Of a stretch of DNA of 64,000 nucleotides, positions 45,155-54,542 are shown in pieces. Source of the stretch: Paenimyroides marinum. Lineage in GTDB: Bacteria > Bacteroidota > Bacteroidia > Flavobacteriales > Flavobacteriaceae. The stretch's first letter is position 1. The number at the start of each line of letters is the position of its first letter. The stretch lies in the NCBI RefSeq assembly GCF_900108395.1, contig NZ_FNXE01000010.1:1-64000 (forward strand), given 5' to 3'. The position numbers and the translations under genes are program-made. Below the pieces are notes generated by a model, which saw nothing but the letters and a program-made list of their open reading frames with translations, did no database searches and had not been told where the DNA came from.

Positions 45155-47308
45155 TCATTTTAGCGGTTTTAATTTTAAGAGGCTTGCATTAATCGCAACC
45201 ACAATTGTACTTACACTCATCAAAACCGCACCCATTGCAGGACTTAGAACGAAATCCGGATAAAGCACACCTGCTGCAAGCGGAATGGCTATCACATTGT
45301 AGCCAACTGCCCAAAGCAGATTTTGCACCATCTTTTTATATGTCCGTTTACCGAAGTCAATCATTTTTACTACATCTCTTGGGTCGCTGTTTACCAGAAT
45401 AATATCGGCTGTTTCGGCTGCTACATCCGTACCCGAACCTACTGCTATACCTACATCTGCCTGTGCTAATGCAGGTGCATCATTCACGCCATCGCCGGTC
45501 ATCGCAACCACTTCACCTTTGGCTTGATATTCCTTTACTTTTTCCTGTTTTTCGTGAGGCAATACATTGGCGATATAACCGTCCATTCCTAATTGTTCAG
45601 AAACCGCTTTTGCAATTTTCTCATTGTCGCCTGTAAGCAAAATGGATTTGATGTTCATCTTTTTTAACTGGTCAATGGCTTCTTGCGAACCCTCACGAAT
45701 ACTGTCTGCCAACGTGATAATACCGATGACTTCACCGTCAATAAAAACATAATTGACTGTTTCAATGCTTTGATTGATTTCTTTTGGAGTTTCGGGTTCT
45801 GTAAGGTTGTTCTGCTTGAAATAATTAGGTCCTGCCGCTACAACTTCTTTTCCGTTTACAACTGCTTTTACACCTATACCTGCCATATAGCTGAAGTTTT
45901 CCGACTTCCATAGTTCAAGGTTTCTTTCTTTCAACGTTTTTAAAATACCTTTTGCAATGTGGTGTTCGGAATATTGCTGAACGGCTGCTGCATATTGTAT
46001 CATTTCATCGGCAGCATATTTATCGGTTAATGGGATAACTTTTTCCACTGCGTGAGAACCTTTGGTAAGCGTTCCTGTTTTGTCAAAAATAATGGTGGAT
46101 AAGTTGCGTGTGGTCTCAAATGCGGTGCGGTTGCGAATAAGTAAACCATTGGTTGCCGAAAGCGTTGTAGAAATGGCAACCACCAGCGGAATAGCCACAC
46201 CCAAGGCGTGGGGACAAGCCGTAACCATTACCGTAACCATTCTTTCCAATGCAAACGCAATATCTCCGCTACTGCCAAACCAATAAATAAAGGTGATAAC
46301 CCCAACCGCAATAGCGATATAAGTGAGCCATTTGGCTACTTTATCGGCAAGGTTTTGCGTATTCGATTTTGCTGCTTGTGCATCCTGAACTAAATTGATT
46401 ACCTTATTGAGGTAACTGTCTTTGCCCACTCCGGTTGCCGTAACCCGCAAAGCACCTTCACCATTGATAGAACCTGCAATTACTTTTCCGTCCTTTTCTT
46501 TCTTCACCGGAACACTTTCGCCTGTGAGCATACTTTCGTTCACATAAGAAACTCCATCGACAATGGTTCCATCGGCAGGAATTTTTTCACCGGGTTTGAT
46601 GATAATGGTTTCACCGTTTTTTAGGTCTTCGAGTTTTATTTTCAAAGCTTCTCCGTGTCGTTCCACCGTAACATCGTTTGGTAATAGAGCGACTAAAGAC
46701 TGTAAGGCTTTTGAAGCCGCCATTGTAGAACGCATTTCTAACCAATGCCCCAAAAGCATAATCACGATAAGGGTTGCCAATTCCCAAAAGAAATCCATAC
46801 CGGGCAATCCAAAAACAACGGCAACTGAATAGATGTAAGCAACCGAAATAGCGATGGCTACCAAGGTCATCATACCGATGGCTTTGGCTTTGATTTCGCC
46901 TACCATTCCTTTCAGGAAAGGCATTCCGCCATAGATGTAAATGATAGTTCCCAATGTCAGCAGTACATATTTATCTCCCGGAAAAGCAATCGTAAAACCG
47001 AACCAATGCTGTATCATTTCCGATAAGAGTAAAACGGGAACGGTAATGATTAAACTTACCCAAAAACGTTTGAGGAAATCGTGGGTGTGATGTCCTTCGT
47101 GTTTGTCGTAGCCACTATCGGAATGATGATTATGGTTTTCACTATGATGCGAATGTTCTTTGTGGTCGTGATGTTGGTGGTGTCCGTGATGGCTGTGAGC
47201 TTCTTTTTTTGCTCCTCCCATCGGAACTAAATCCATTCCGCAAAGCGGACATTTCCCTGGTTCGTCCTTCATCACCTGCGGGTGCATGGGACATGTGTAT
47301 CTTTTCAT
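45155..47308 (-). CDS. Copper-translocating P-type ATPase (CPH type, CopB-like)
   Basis: A 717-residue P1B-type ATPase. Residues 4-31 are the heavy-metal-binding motif YTCPMHPQVMKDEPGKCPLC; residues 36-76 are His-rich (about 20 His). The transmembrane metal site is CPH (365-367, TACPHALG), typical of P1B-3 copper or silver exporters, and the phosphorylated Asp409 is in DKTGTLT. TGES and GDGVNDAPAL motifs are intact. Exports copper from the cytoplasm to the periplasm, where the multicopper oxidase encoded 46 bases downstream could oxidise it. Confidence 0.93.
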   Translation of the reverse strand: MKRYTCPMHPQVMKDEPGKCPLCGMDLVPMGGAKKEAHSHHGHHQHHDHKEHSHHSENHNHHSDSGYDKHEGHHTHDFLKRFWVSLIITVPVLLLSEMIQHWFGFTIAFPGDKYVLLTLGTIIYIYGGMPFLKGMVGEIKAKAIGMMTLVAIAISVAYIYSVAVVFGLPGMDFFWELATLIVIMLLGHWLEMRSTMAASKALQSLVALLPNDVTVERHGEALKIKLEDLKNGETIIIKPGEKIPADGTIVDGVSYVNESMLTGESVPVKKEKDGKVIAGSINGEGALRVTATGVGKDSYLNKVINLVQDAQAAKSNTQNLADKVAKWLTYIAIAVGVITFIYWFGSSGDIAFALERMVTVMVTACPHALGVAIPLVVAISTTLSATNGLLIRNRTAFETTRNLSTIIFDKTGTLTKGSHAVEKVIPLTDKYAADEMIQYAAAVQQYSEHHIAKGILKTLKERNLELWKSENFSYMAGIGVKAVVNGKEVVAAGPNYFKQNNLTEPETPKEINQSIETVNYVFIDGEVIGIITLADSIREGSQEAIDQLKKMNIKSILLTGDNEKIAKAVSEQLGMDGYIANVLPHEKQEKVKEYQAKGEVVAMTGDGVNDAPALAQADVGIAVGSGTDVAAETADIILVNSDPRDVVKMIDFGKRTYKKMVQNLLWAVGYNVIAIPLAAGVLYPDFVLSPAMGAVLMSVSTIVVAINASLLKLKPLK

Positions 47309-47344
47309 ATTATATGATTTAGAGTTTAAAATAACAGTTGTACA

Positions 47345-48199
47345 TTATATTAAAGTGTTAATGGCGCTACATAATTTTAGGGAATCATCTAAGATTTTCC
47401 TCTGCCTTGACTCATTTATCCCCAATTGCTCTAACAAGATTGGATTTTCGTATACTTCTTTGCAAAGTACGATTCCTTTGTCCAACAGCTGTCTTTTTTC
47501 AGTTTTAGTGAGAGTAGCCAATGCTGTTAGAGGATACAGACCAGCTTTATCAATTCTCGCCTTCAATGAATTTTGCGGGGGATAATCCCAGCTAACAAGC
47601 ATTAAATCAACGCAGGTTCCATACTGAATTGCATCGGTGGTGAAACGGGTATTGGTATAAAGCCCTCCCCGGTGGAGTTTAGTGTCATGTCCAACTTGAC
47701 TCTTCCATCGTTGCTTTACGTCCACGAACCTCGATTGAACATATAGCGGGGTCTTTACATTACAGAATCGTCCTTGACTATTGTGATATTTACATTCAAT
47801 CATATAATGGTTGTTCTCCTTTTCTGCGATCACATCTATTTCGTGTGAAACACAGTCCCCCTGAACAATAACACCAACCTGAGTATTAAAACCTTCGAAT
47901 TCCATCAGTTTACCTACCAATTTTTCAAAAGGAAAGCCCGTTGAACCTAATTCCATCAGGGACTTCTTCAGATTATATTTTGAAGCACTTATCCGGGATC
48001 TGCTTTTCAGCATATTAAAAGCCATCTGATAGATCTTTTTGGTGGTCATCCCTTCTTCAACTTGATCCACGATATTACGAGCCACATGCTGGACGAGATT
48101 CTCATCTGCTTGCGATCGCCGAAGAGAATTAATAAGCTTGTTCATATCGAAATCCTGCAATTCCCCTGAGTATTTTTTTATTTTTACTGTTTTCATCAT
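47345..48199 (-). CDS. ATP-cone / Mrr-like restriction endonuclease fusion
   Basis: A 284-residue protein. Residues 3-90 form an ATP-cone domain (VKIKKYSGELQDFDMNKLI), a nucleotide-sensing module known from ribonucleotide reductases and NrdR. Residues about 95-180 carry a PD-(D/E)xK nuclease core of the Mrr type: SHEIDVIAEKENNHYMIECKYHN (Asp, then ECK), in one stretch. About 100 C-terminal residues have no known domain. It sits 45 bases behind the class I aldolase and 36 before the copper ATPase. An ATP-responsive nuclease is plausible; a classical restriction role is not supported because no methylase partner is adjacent. Confidence 0.82.
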   Translation of the reverse strand: MMKTVKIKKYSGELQDFDMNKLINSLRRSQADENLVQHVARNIVDQVEEGMTTKKIYQMAFNMLKSRSRISASKYNLKKSLMELGSTGFPFEKLVGKLMEFEGFNTQVGVIVQGDCVSHEIDVIAEKENNHYMIECKYHNSQGRFCNVKTPLYVQSRFVDVKQRWKSQVGHDTKLHRGGLYTNTRFTTDAIQYGTCVDLMLVSWDYPPQNSLKARIDKAGLYPLTALATLTKTEKRQLLDKGIVLCKEVYENPILLEQLGINESRQRKILDDSLKLCSAINTLI

Positions 48200-48244
48200 T
48201 CCTGTTTAGGTTTTCTGGATGAAGATGAGCATTTGGGTCAAAAC

Positions 48245-49306
48245 TTATGCAACCGTAATCTTATCTTCCAAATATACTTGCTGGACAGTTTGTAATAGTT
48301 CGACCCCCTCACTAAAAGGTCTTTGAAAAGCTTTTCTTCCCAATATCAATCCCGAACCTCCTGCACGTTTGTTAATTACTGCTGTCGTGACAGCGTCAAC
48401 GATATCTGATGCTCCTTTTGAACCACCCCCGGAATTGACGAGTCCAATTTTTCCCATATAACAGTTGGCAACCTGAAATCTGCAAAGATCAATAGGGTGA
48501 TCCGTTGTAAGAATATCGTACATCTCATCGTTATATTTGCCAAATTGCAGGTTCTTAAAACCATAATTAGCGTCCGGTAATTTTTGTTTTATGATATCTG
48601 CTTGTATTGTTACCCCTAAATGGTTGGCCTGCCCGGTCAGATCCGCTGAACTGTGATAATCATTTTCATCGGTTTCGAATGCTTCGTTGCGGGTATAACA
48701 CCAAAGGATAGTTGCCATTCCTAAACCATGTGCTTCCGCAAAGGTTTCTGCTATTTCCTTTATTTGCCGATCACTTTCATGAGAGCCAAAATAAATTGTA
48801 GCGCCAATCGCCACGACACCCATATCCCACGCTTCCTTAACCGTTCCAAACAAGGTCTGATTATAAGTGTTCGGATAGGTCAAGAGCTCGTTATGATTGA
48901 TCTTGACAATAAAAGGGATTTTATGTGCGTACTTTCTGGCGTAAAGACCAAGTCCACCGAAGGTTGATGCTACGGCATTGCATCCTGATTCAACGGCGAG
49001 CCTGATGATATTTTCAGGATCAAAATAATCGGGGTTTTTATGAAACGAAAAAGCTGCGCTATGTTCAATACCTTGATCAACAGGAAGGATACTCAGGTAT
49101 CCAGTTCCGCCAAGATTTCCGTGGTTATAAAGTTGAGAGAGACTTCGTAATACCTGTAAGTTACGGTTACTATTCACAAATACCTTATCAATGGAACTAT
49201 TATCAGGTAAATGCAATTTATCCTTCGTAATCTTTTTACTAATATGATCTAAATAATAAGAGGCGTTGTCGCCTAAATGACCAACAATATTTTTATACAT
49301 GTCCAT
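48245..49306 (-). CDS. fbaB: Class I fructose-bisphosphate aldolase (DhnA/FbaB type)
   Basis: A 353-residue archaeal-type class I aldolase. The active-site patches [21 protein letters not shown] and [15 protein letters not shown] are present, the last with the likely Schiff-base Lys240 (or 242). SGGGSKG and [13 protein letters not shown] form the phosphate-binding end. It cleaves fructose 1,6-bisphosphate to triose phosphates and needs no metal, unlike the Zn-dependent class II enzyme usual in bacteria. It lies 12 bases behind a type II GAPDH gene in the copper operon, which supports a shared role in triose metabolism under metal stress (inference). Confidence 0.92.
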   Translation of the reverse strand: MDMYKNIVGHLGDNASYYLDHISKKITKDKLHLPDNSSIDKVFVNSNRNLQVLRSLSQLYNHGNLGGTGYLSILPVDQGIEHSAAFSFHKNPDYFDPENIIRLAVESGCNAVASTFGGLGLYARKYAHKIPFIVKINHNELLTYPNTYNQTLFGTVKEAWDMGVVAIGATIYFGSHESDRQIKEIAETFAEAHGLGMATILWCYTRNEAFETDENDYHSSADLTGQANHLGVTIQADIIKQKLPDANYGFKNLQFGKYNDEMYDILTTDHPIDLCRFQVANCYMGKIGLVNSGGGSKGASDIVDAVTTAVINKRAGGSGLILGRKAFQRPFSEGVELLQTVQQVYLEDKITVA

Positions 49307-49318
49307 AATACCTGTTCT

Positions 49319-50332
49319 TTAATTAATTCCAAGGCTTTTGTTTGTCCTGATAATCGACTGTTCAGCACTGGGTTCAATCCCTGTCAGTGCTCTTATCGCA
49401 TCAATGGTTTCAGGAATTACGATAGCCTGATTATCTACCACATAGGCATAAAAAAGTTCATCACCCTGCACCTTCAGCATATCTTCCCAGAGGGCGACCT
49501 CATACATATCGCCCCAAGGTCTTCCCATATCCAGGAACATCTCTTTTATCGTGTTGTTTGAAACCAATCCCTGATCGTATTGAATCAGTCTAATTCGAGA
49601 TGATGTTCTAAAAGCTTCCAAAACCTCTTCTTTGCAAGCTGCTTTGGTCATTTTTATGTTCCAGTAGTGCAGATGGCTAAGGGTTTGCGGAACCTTTATA
49701 GCTGAGGTAATAACATTCAGGTCAGGATCTACACTTTGTGCATCCGGTCCCTGATGACTTGGAATTTCTCTTTCGGGTACCATAGTGTTCATGATACCGC
49801 CCAAATGACTTTCCCAAGGATCGGTGGCTCGTCTTAAGAGTGTTCCTCTGGCATAATCAAGTAAACCCGCTTTCTTTAAGGCGGTGAGTGTTCTTAAGAT
49901 CGAGGTGGTGTTACAGGAAACCACCCTCGTAGCATCTAAATTTAATGCCGATTGGTAATTATTTTCGGCACTGAAAGAATGTCGGGTTACTTCATGCTTT
50001 TCACCACCCTGAACGATAAACTTTATTCCTCTTTCCTTATAGGCCTGCACATTTTTGGCTGCCACCTTTTTAGGGGTGCAATCTACCACCAAATCTACTT
50101 TGGTGAGAAGTTCAGCAATTCTACCTTTTACTGAAATTCCGCAGGCGTTCATTTCTTTTTCGGCTTCTGGTGTCGATGCATAAATAGCATAGCCTTTGTT
50201 TACAGCATTTTGAATTCGCCAATCACTAACGACATCGCATACCCCTACTAAGGTCATATCATTTTGTTTTACTATAGCATCGGCTATCCTTTTGCCGATG
50301 ACTCCATATCCTATTACTGCTATTTTCTTCAT
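49319..50332 (-). CDS. Type II (archaeal-type) glyceraldehyde-3-phosphate dehydrogenase
   Basis: A 337-residue enzyme. The N-terminal Rossmann motif is VIGYGVIGKRIADAI and the catalytic Cys140 lies in VVSCNTTSILRTL, at the position known for archaeal GAPDH. RRATDPWESHLGGIMNTMVP and SHQGPDAQSVDPDL match the type II family and not bacterial GapA. Some members can use NADP. It is the first gene of an aldolase-GAPDH pair embedded in the copper operon. The enzyme still relies on a Cys nucleophile, so metal tolerance is not assured. Confidence 0.92.
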   Translation of the reverse strand: MKKIAVIGYGVIGKRIADAIVKQNDMTLVGVCDVVSDWRIQNAVNKGYAIYASTPEAEKEMNACGISVKGRIAELLTKVDLVVDCTPKKVAAKNVQAYKERGIKFIVQGGEKHEVTRHSFSAENNYQSALNLDATRVVSCNTTSILRTLTALKKAGLLDYARGTLLRRATDPWESHLGGIMNTMVPEREIPSHQGPDAQSVDPDLNVITSAIKVPQTLSHLHYWNIKMTKAACKEEVLEAFRTSSRIRLIQYDQGLVSNNTIKEMFLDMGRPWGDMYEVALWEDMLKVQGDELFYAYVVDNQAIVIPETIDAIRALTGIEPSAEQSIIRTNKSLGIN

Positions 50333-50400
50333 TTCTCTTCTCTTTTGAGTTAGTATTTTAAATTGCTGAAAATTTTTGATTATAATGGATATCGATTGCT

Positions 50401-50967
50401 TTATTTCAAAGCTCCATCTTTTTGATATTCGTTGTTTTCCAGCTGTTTAATTTTAGCTTTCATGAATTCAATCTCTCGATTTTGAGCAGAAATTATTTCT
50501 TCTGCCAGTTTTTTTACTTCCGGATCTTCCAGTTTGCTTTCTTCGACCATTAAAATAGCTCCAGCATGATGTGGGATCATTGATTTAAGAAACTGTATAT
50601 CCCCCACAGCGGTTTGTTTTCTTATACTGACAAAGAATGCTAATGCGGTGCCGAATCCTACTAAAATTAGAATTGAATTAAGCTTCTTGTCAGGATACAT
50701 CTTAGCCATCAAAACCAACTCCACAATAAGCATCGGAGAAGCCATTAGTCCTGCCATGTAAAATTGATTGATATTAAAAACCATGTTTGTCAACTGATCT
50801 ATCATCGCGTACATAAGGAAAAACATGAGTACAAAAGAAATAAGCATCATCCATAAAAGTTTTTTATAGCTCCCTGAATGATGTGAATTCTTATGTTCTA
50901 TTTTTGGAGTTGTTGATCCGTTGTTCATGCTCTCATGATTCTCCGGCTGGTGTGATGGCGTTTTCAT
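50401..50967 (-). CDS. Membrane-anchored DUF305 protein
   Basis: A 188-residue protein: a His-rich N-terminus (HKNSHHSGSYKK), three hydrophobic segments (about residues 32-115), then one DUF305 half with MIPHHAGAILMVEESKL and a charged helical end. The HH motif sits on the helix expected to bind metal. Probably an inner-membrane protein that displays the DUF305 helices to one side. Its start is 2 bases from the stop of the upstream haem-binding gene, so the two are co-translated. Confidence 0.8.
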   Translation of the reverse strand: MKTPSHQPENHESMNNGSTTPKIEHKNSHHSGSYKKLLWMMLISFVLMFFLMYAMIDQLTNMVFNINQFYMAGLMASPMLIVELVLMAKMYPDKKLNSILILVGFGTALAFFVSIRKQTAVGDIQFLKSMIPHHAGAILMVEESKLEDPEVKKLAEEIISAQNREIEFMKAKIKQLENNEYQKDGALK

Positions 50968-50969
50968 AA

Positions 50970-51443
50970 CTATTTTATATTTAATTGCTTATCAAAGTAA
51001 TTAATCAACAGTTGTTGCTCCTCTTTGTTTAATCGTGCACCATTGTGCATCCACATATATGACCTCAACGGCATTTTACCTTTCTCGATTTGCTCAATAA
51101 TCTGGCTAAACTTTGAGTTTATCCTTCTCGGGCTGTAATTTGGCAAATCATCAAAGTTCAATTTCTCTTTTCCTTCGGTTATATGATCTGCCATGAACCA
51201 ACCCAAAGGCTGAACATTAGTGTACCAAGGGTATTGGGTATTATTGCTATGGCAGTCATAGCATGATACCGACAGGATTGCATTAACTTTTGCATCGACC
51301 TTAAATGAATCAACAAAAACCTGGCCCGCAGGAACCGGGGATAGGTTCCTTTGGGGGGTTATAAATTGCATTAACACAAACACACTTAACAGAACTGTTA
51401 AAATTACTTTGTATGCTTTCGTTCGTTTTCGGTTTTTTTTCAT
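50970..51443 (-). CDS. Haem-binding-domain (cytochrome c-like) protein
   Basis: A 157-residue protein with one N-terminal hydrophobic anchor and a single CxxCH motif (SCYDCHSNNTQYPWY) in the haem_bd family. The later MPLRSYMWMH stretch could supply the sixth ligand Met. Likely a periplasmic monohaem electron carrier tethered to the membrane. Members are often next to copper efflux genes in Bacteroidota, which may link copper handling to respiration. Confidence 0.85.
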   Translation of the reverse strand: MKKNRKRTKAYKVILTVLLSVFVLMQFITPQRNLSPVPAGQVFVDSFKVDAKVNAILSVSCYDCHSNNTQYPWYTNVQPLGWFMADHITEGKEKLNFDDLPNYSPRRINSKFSQIIEQIEKGKMPLRSYMWMHNGARLNKEEQQLLINYFDKQLNIK

Positions 51444-51466
51444 GATCTAATATTAATCAAGTACCA

Positions 51467-53050
51467 TTATCTCCGGTCATAGAGACAACAACTCGGTAAA
51501 CCATCATAAGTCTCTTTAGAAGCCTTGTCCAGCTCTGTATCGTGACCAACATTAGCAATAGCTTTGCTTATGGCACTTTTTGAGGTTACTTTTGAATCGA
51601 AATCCAAATGGATAACTTTGGCATTAACATCCCAGTTTGCGGAAATCACCCCCTTGACACTTTTCGCCGCTTTCTCAATCCGGCTTTTGCACATTTCACA
51701 ATTTCCTGATACTTTCAACATATCATGGGTCTTATTGACATTGGTTTGAGCATCGCCATGCTGATGTCCGGCAGCCGATGCTGCGCCATCGTTATTCATC
51801 ATACTGATTTTACCTTCCAGCTGGGCACTTGCATCAACGGTGAAAGCTCCCTTGGTCACGATTTCCTCGCCATTTTCCAGCCCCGACATAACAACATATT
51901 GGTCGCCCAATGAGGGGCCCAAGACGATCTCCCGAAGTTTAAAAGCAGGCGTGGATGTATTTGGCTGTTTTACGTAAACTATGGAGCGCTTCCCTGTCCA
52001 TAAAACCGCCGACTTGGGAATGACCAACTCATCGTTGTAGCCCTTTAAAGGAGCAGTGATCCTTGCTGTTGCATACATTTCAGGTTTGAGATTGCGATCC
52101 CGGTTATCGGCTTCAACTCTAATCTTTGCTGTTCTCGAATTGGCATCAATAATTGGATTAATAAAAGCTATCCTACCTTTATATACTTTTCCGGGCACAC
52201 TCTGTAAAGTATATTCCAACTGATCTCCCACCTTTAGAAATGGCAGATCTGTTTCATACGCATCAAAAACCGCCCATAACTTGGAAAGGTTTGAAATGGT
52301 GTACAAGACGCTCCCTTGGCTGATATAATCGCCTTGGTTCACATTTTTCGCTATGACCACGCCACCTGTATTTGCGTGGATGTTTACATACGGTGAAACG
52401 CTGTTGGATTGTAGAATTTTATCTATCTGCTCTTCTGACACTTTCCATAAACGCAGCTTTTCTTTAGCTGCATCAAGTAATAAGGGTTGCATATCTTGCA
52501 ATTTTGCTGCTTCCAGCAGTTCCTGTTGTGCTGTCAATAAATCAGGGGAATAAATCCTGGCTATCAATTGACCTTCCTTAACCGACTCACCGGTAAAGGT
52601 TACATATAGATTCTCAATACGGCCATTGACATGCGATGTTTGGGATTGTTGTAAACGTTCGTCCACCTGAATAGTCCCATACAGTTGGACATCTTTAACA
52701 GCGTCTTGGTGGCCGACAATCGAAGTCTGGATATTAGCCAATGCTATGGCTTCTTCTGACATTTGGATGGCGTCATCGTCAATTACATCATCACCTCCCC
52801 CTGATGATTTCAAGGGAATTAGATCCATTGCACATATCGGGCATTTCCCCGGTTTATCCATTCTGATCTGGGGATGCATGGAGCAAGTCCATACTGTTTC
52901 TCCGTCCTCGGTCACTTCCATTTCAAGGTCATGACTGTGATCATGGGACGAATTCCCGCCAAATATCGCCCAGCCAAGCAGTAGTCCGGACAATAATATA
53001 ACCCCGTAAGTTACCGCCTTATTTCTAAAAATATTTTTCAGTTTATTCAT
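51467..53050 (-). CDS. RND efflux periplasmic adaptor (CusB-like) with two metal-binding ends
   Basis: A 527-residue membrane-fusion protein. An N-terminal anchor is followed by a heavy-metal-binding domain at residues 54-80 (VWTCSMHPQIRMDKPGKCPI, then CAMDL). The barrel-hairpin and lipoyl core follows (VNGRIENLYVTFTGESVKEG). From residue 445 there is a heavy-metal-associated domain with CEMC (451-454), which CusB proteins usually lack. The chain ends in SCCLYDRR. It links the CusA-like pump and the TolC-like channel encoded just upstream and probably delivers copper to the pump. Gaps to both neighbours are about 25 bases. Confidence 0.9.
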   Translation of the reverse strand: MNKLKNIFRNKAVTYGVILLSGLLLGWAIFGGNSSHDHSHDLEMEVTEDGETVWTCSMHPQIRMDKPGKCPICAMDLIPLKSSGGGDDVIDDDAIQMSEEAIALANIQTSIVGHQDAVKDVQLYGTIQVDERLQQSQTSHVNGRIENLYVTFTGESVKEGQLIARIYSPDLLTAQQELLEAAKLQDMQPLLLDAAKEKLRLWKVSEEQIDKILQSNSVSPYVNIHANTGGVVIAKNVNQGDYISQGSVLYTISNLSKLWAVFDAYETDLPFLKVGDQLEYTLQSVPGKVYKGRIAFINPIIDANSRTAKIRVEADNRDRNLKPEMYATARITAPLKGYNDELVIPKSAVLWTGKRSIVYVKQPNTSTPAFKLREIVLGPSLGDQYVVMSGLENGEEIVTKGAFTVDASAQLEGKISMMNNDGAASAAGHQHGDAQTNVNKTHDMLKVSGNCEMCKSRIEKAAKSVKGVISANWDVNAKVIHLDFDSKVTSKSAISKAIANVGHDTELDKASKETYDGLPSCCLYDRR

Positions 53051-53075
53051 TGCTAAGAATTTTAAAATAATTGCA

Positions 53076-54542
53076 TTATTTATGGTCTGCTAATAATTTT
53101 TTTATTGACACAACCATCGTATTATAGTTTGCAAGGGCCTCAGCTTTCCTAAGCTGATAATCCAATAATTGCCGCTGCACCTGAATAACGTTGGTCAAGT
53201 CACTTTTGCCTGTAACGAACTCTTTTACGATCAGGTTATATGTCGTTTGGGCGAGCGTAGTTTGTTTTTCGTACAGCTCGATGGCACGCTGAGCATCATC
53301 CAGTTGGCTTTTGAGACTGTAAAACTCGCTTTTCAAAGTGTTGAAGGTGTTTTTAAAGTTCTCTTCGCTTGATTTTCGCCATAGCCTGCTTTCGTTTTGC
53401 TGGGCATTGTATTTTTTACGGAAGAGCGGCAGGCTCACTGAAACCATGGGCATGACCATATCCTTGCCGTTCATCCCGTCCATGGCCAGCATTGAATTAT
53501 TCGTCTTTCCCACAACCATGTATTCCACACCGATACCAATCATAGGGTAACTCATTTTCCGATCCATTTCCGCTTTTGCCTTAAATGCCAATCCTTCTTC
53601 GGTAATCATTTCAAGCATGGGGTTGTTTGTCTCAATAACCCTCAGCGCTTCTTCCTCGCTATATAAAAAATTCAGCTTGTGGATCTCTTGTCCCAACATT
53701 ACTTCTTCATTGGCTTCCCTGTTCAGCAATGCATTGAATTTCGCTTTTTCGGCTTTGATCTGGGCATGTAAACTTTCAATGTTATTTTCAATTTCAGCGA
53801 TTTCCAATTGGATACGAAGCACCTCTGACATACCCGATCCGGAGCCACCTTCCATTGCTCCCATGCCACCACCGGACGGCATACTCATATTCTGATTAGT
53901 AGCAGGAGCTGAATTGCCTCCTCCCATACTCATCCCTCCCATACCCGATGGAGTGCTAGAGCTGGTTGTTGAGGAAGGCGTATTGCTGCTTACAACGGGT
54001 GCTGCACTTGATTGTGAGGTGCTTGACGGTGCAGCGAATTTCCGTAAAGCCAATTGTTCCAGTTGCTGTAAAAACACTTTGTTTTCTTGATTATTCTTGA
54101 GTTGCTCGTTTAATTTTTGCATCGTGTACCACTGTGTGCTGACCTGAAGGATCAGATTATTTATGGCTTCCCGATACTGTTGATCTTGCATATTGGCCAT
54201 ATGTGTAGCCTCTGTGCGAGCTGCTTTTCTCGTGCCGAACCATGGAAACATTTGCATCAAGCTCACATTTCCAATAGAACGCCCTCCTATAATTTCCATA
54301 GGCATCGTATATGCTTCCATGGACAATTCCGGGTCTTGGTATGCTCCGGCTTGCGGAATTTTTTCAAGGTATGCCTCATGCGCATACTTTTGTGATTTTA
54401 CACCCGGATTATTTTCGATTGCGACTTGTATATAATAGGACAGCGAATCGGTGGGGTAGTCTTGGGCTAAAGCTTGCGAAAAAATGCTTAAGCTTGTTAA
54501 TACAGCCACGGTTATATACCGATTTATCTTATTCGTTTTCAT
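53076..54542 (-). CDS. TolC-family outer-membrane efflux protein
   Basis: A 488-residue exported protein with the long coiled-coil repeats of outer-membrane efflux channels (YIQVAIENNPGVKSQKYAHEA; LADHK end). A Ser/Gly/Met-rich insert spans about residues 170-235 (GMGGMSMGGGNSAPATNQ) in a loop position; its Met residues could bind Cu(I) or Ag(I). The start overlaps the end of the cusA-like gene by 14 bases, giving translational coupling in the pump operon. Confidence 0.9.
   Translation of the reverse strand: MKTNKINRYITVAVLTSLSIFSQALAQDYPTDSLSYYIQVAIENNPGVKSQKYAHEAYLEKIPQAGAYQDPELSMEAYTMPMEIIGGRSIGNVSLMQMFPWFGTRKAARTEATHMANMQDQQYREAINNLILQVSTQWYTMQKLNEQLKNNQENKVFLQQLEQLALRKFAAPSSTSQSSAAPVVSSNTPSSTTSSSTPSGMGGMSMGGGNSAPATNQNMSMPSGGGMGAMEGGSGSGMSEVLRIQLEIAEIENNIESLHAQIKAEKAKFNALLNREANEEVMLGQEIHKLNFLYSEEEALRVIETNNPMLEMITEEGLAFKAKAEMDRKMSYPMIGIGVEYMVVGKTNNSMLAMDGMNGKDMVMPMVSVSLPLFRKKYNAQQNESRLWRKSSEENFKNTFNTLKSEFYSLKSQLDDAQRAIELYEKQTTLAQTTYNLIVKEFVTGKSDLTNVIQVQRQLLDYQLRKAEALANYNTMVVSIKKLLADHK

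Noticed and set aside
47345..48199. Classical restriction-modification system
   Set aside because: No DNA methylase gene is adjacent; the nearest methylase-like domain is 7 kb away in a different gene with an altered motif.
53800..54035. A tandem repeat or CRISPR-like array in the TolC-like gene
   Set aside because: The repeats are low-complexity codons of a Ser/Gly/Met-rich protein loop, without spacers. No CRISPR array was seen in the window.
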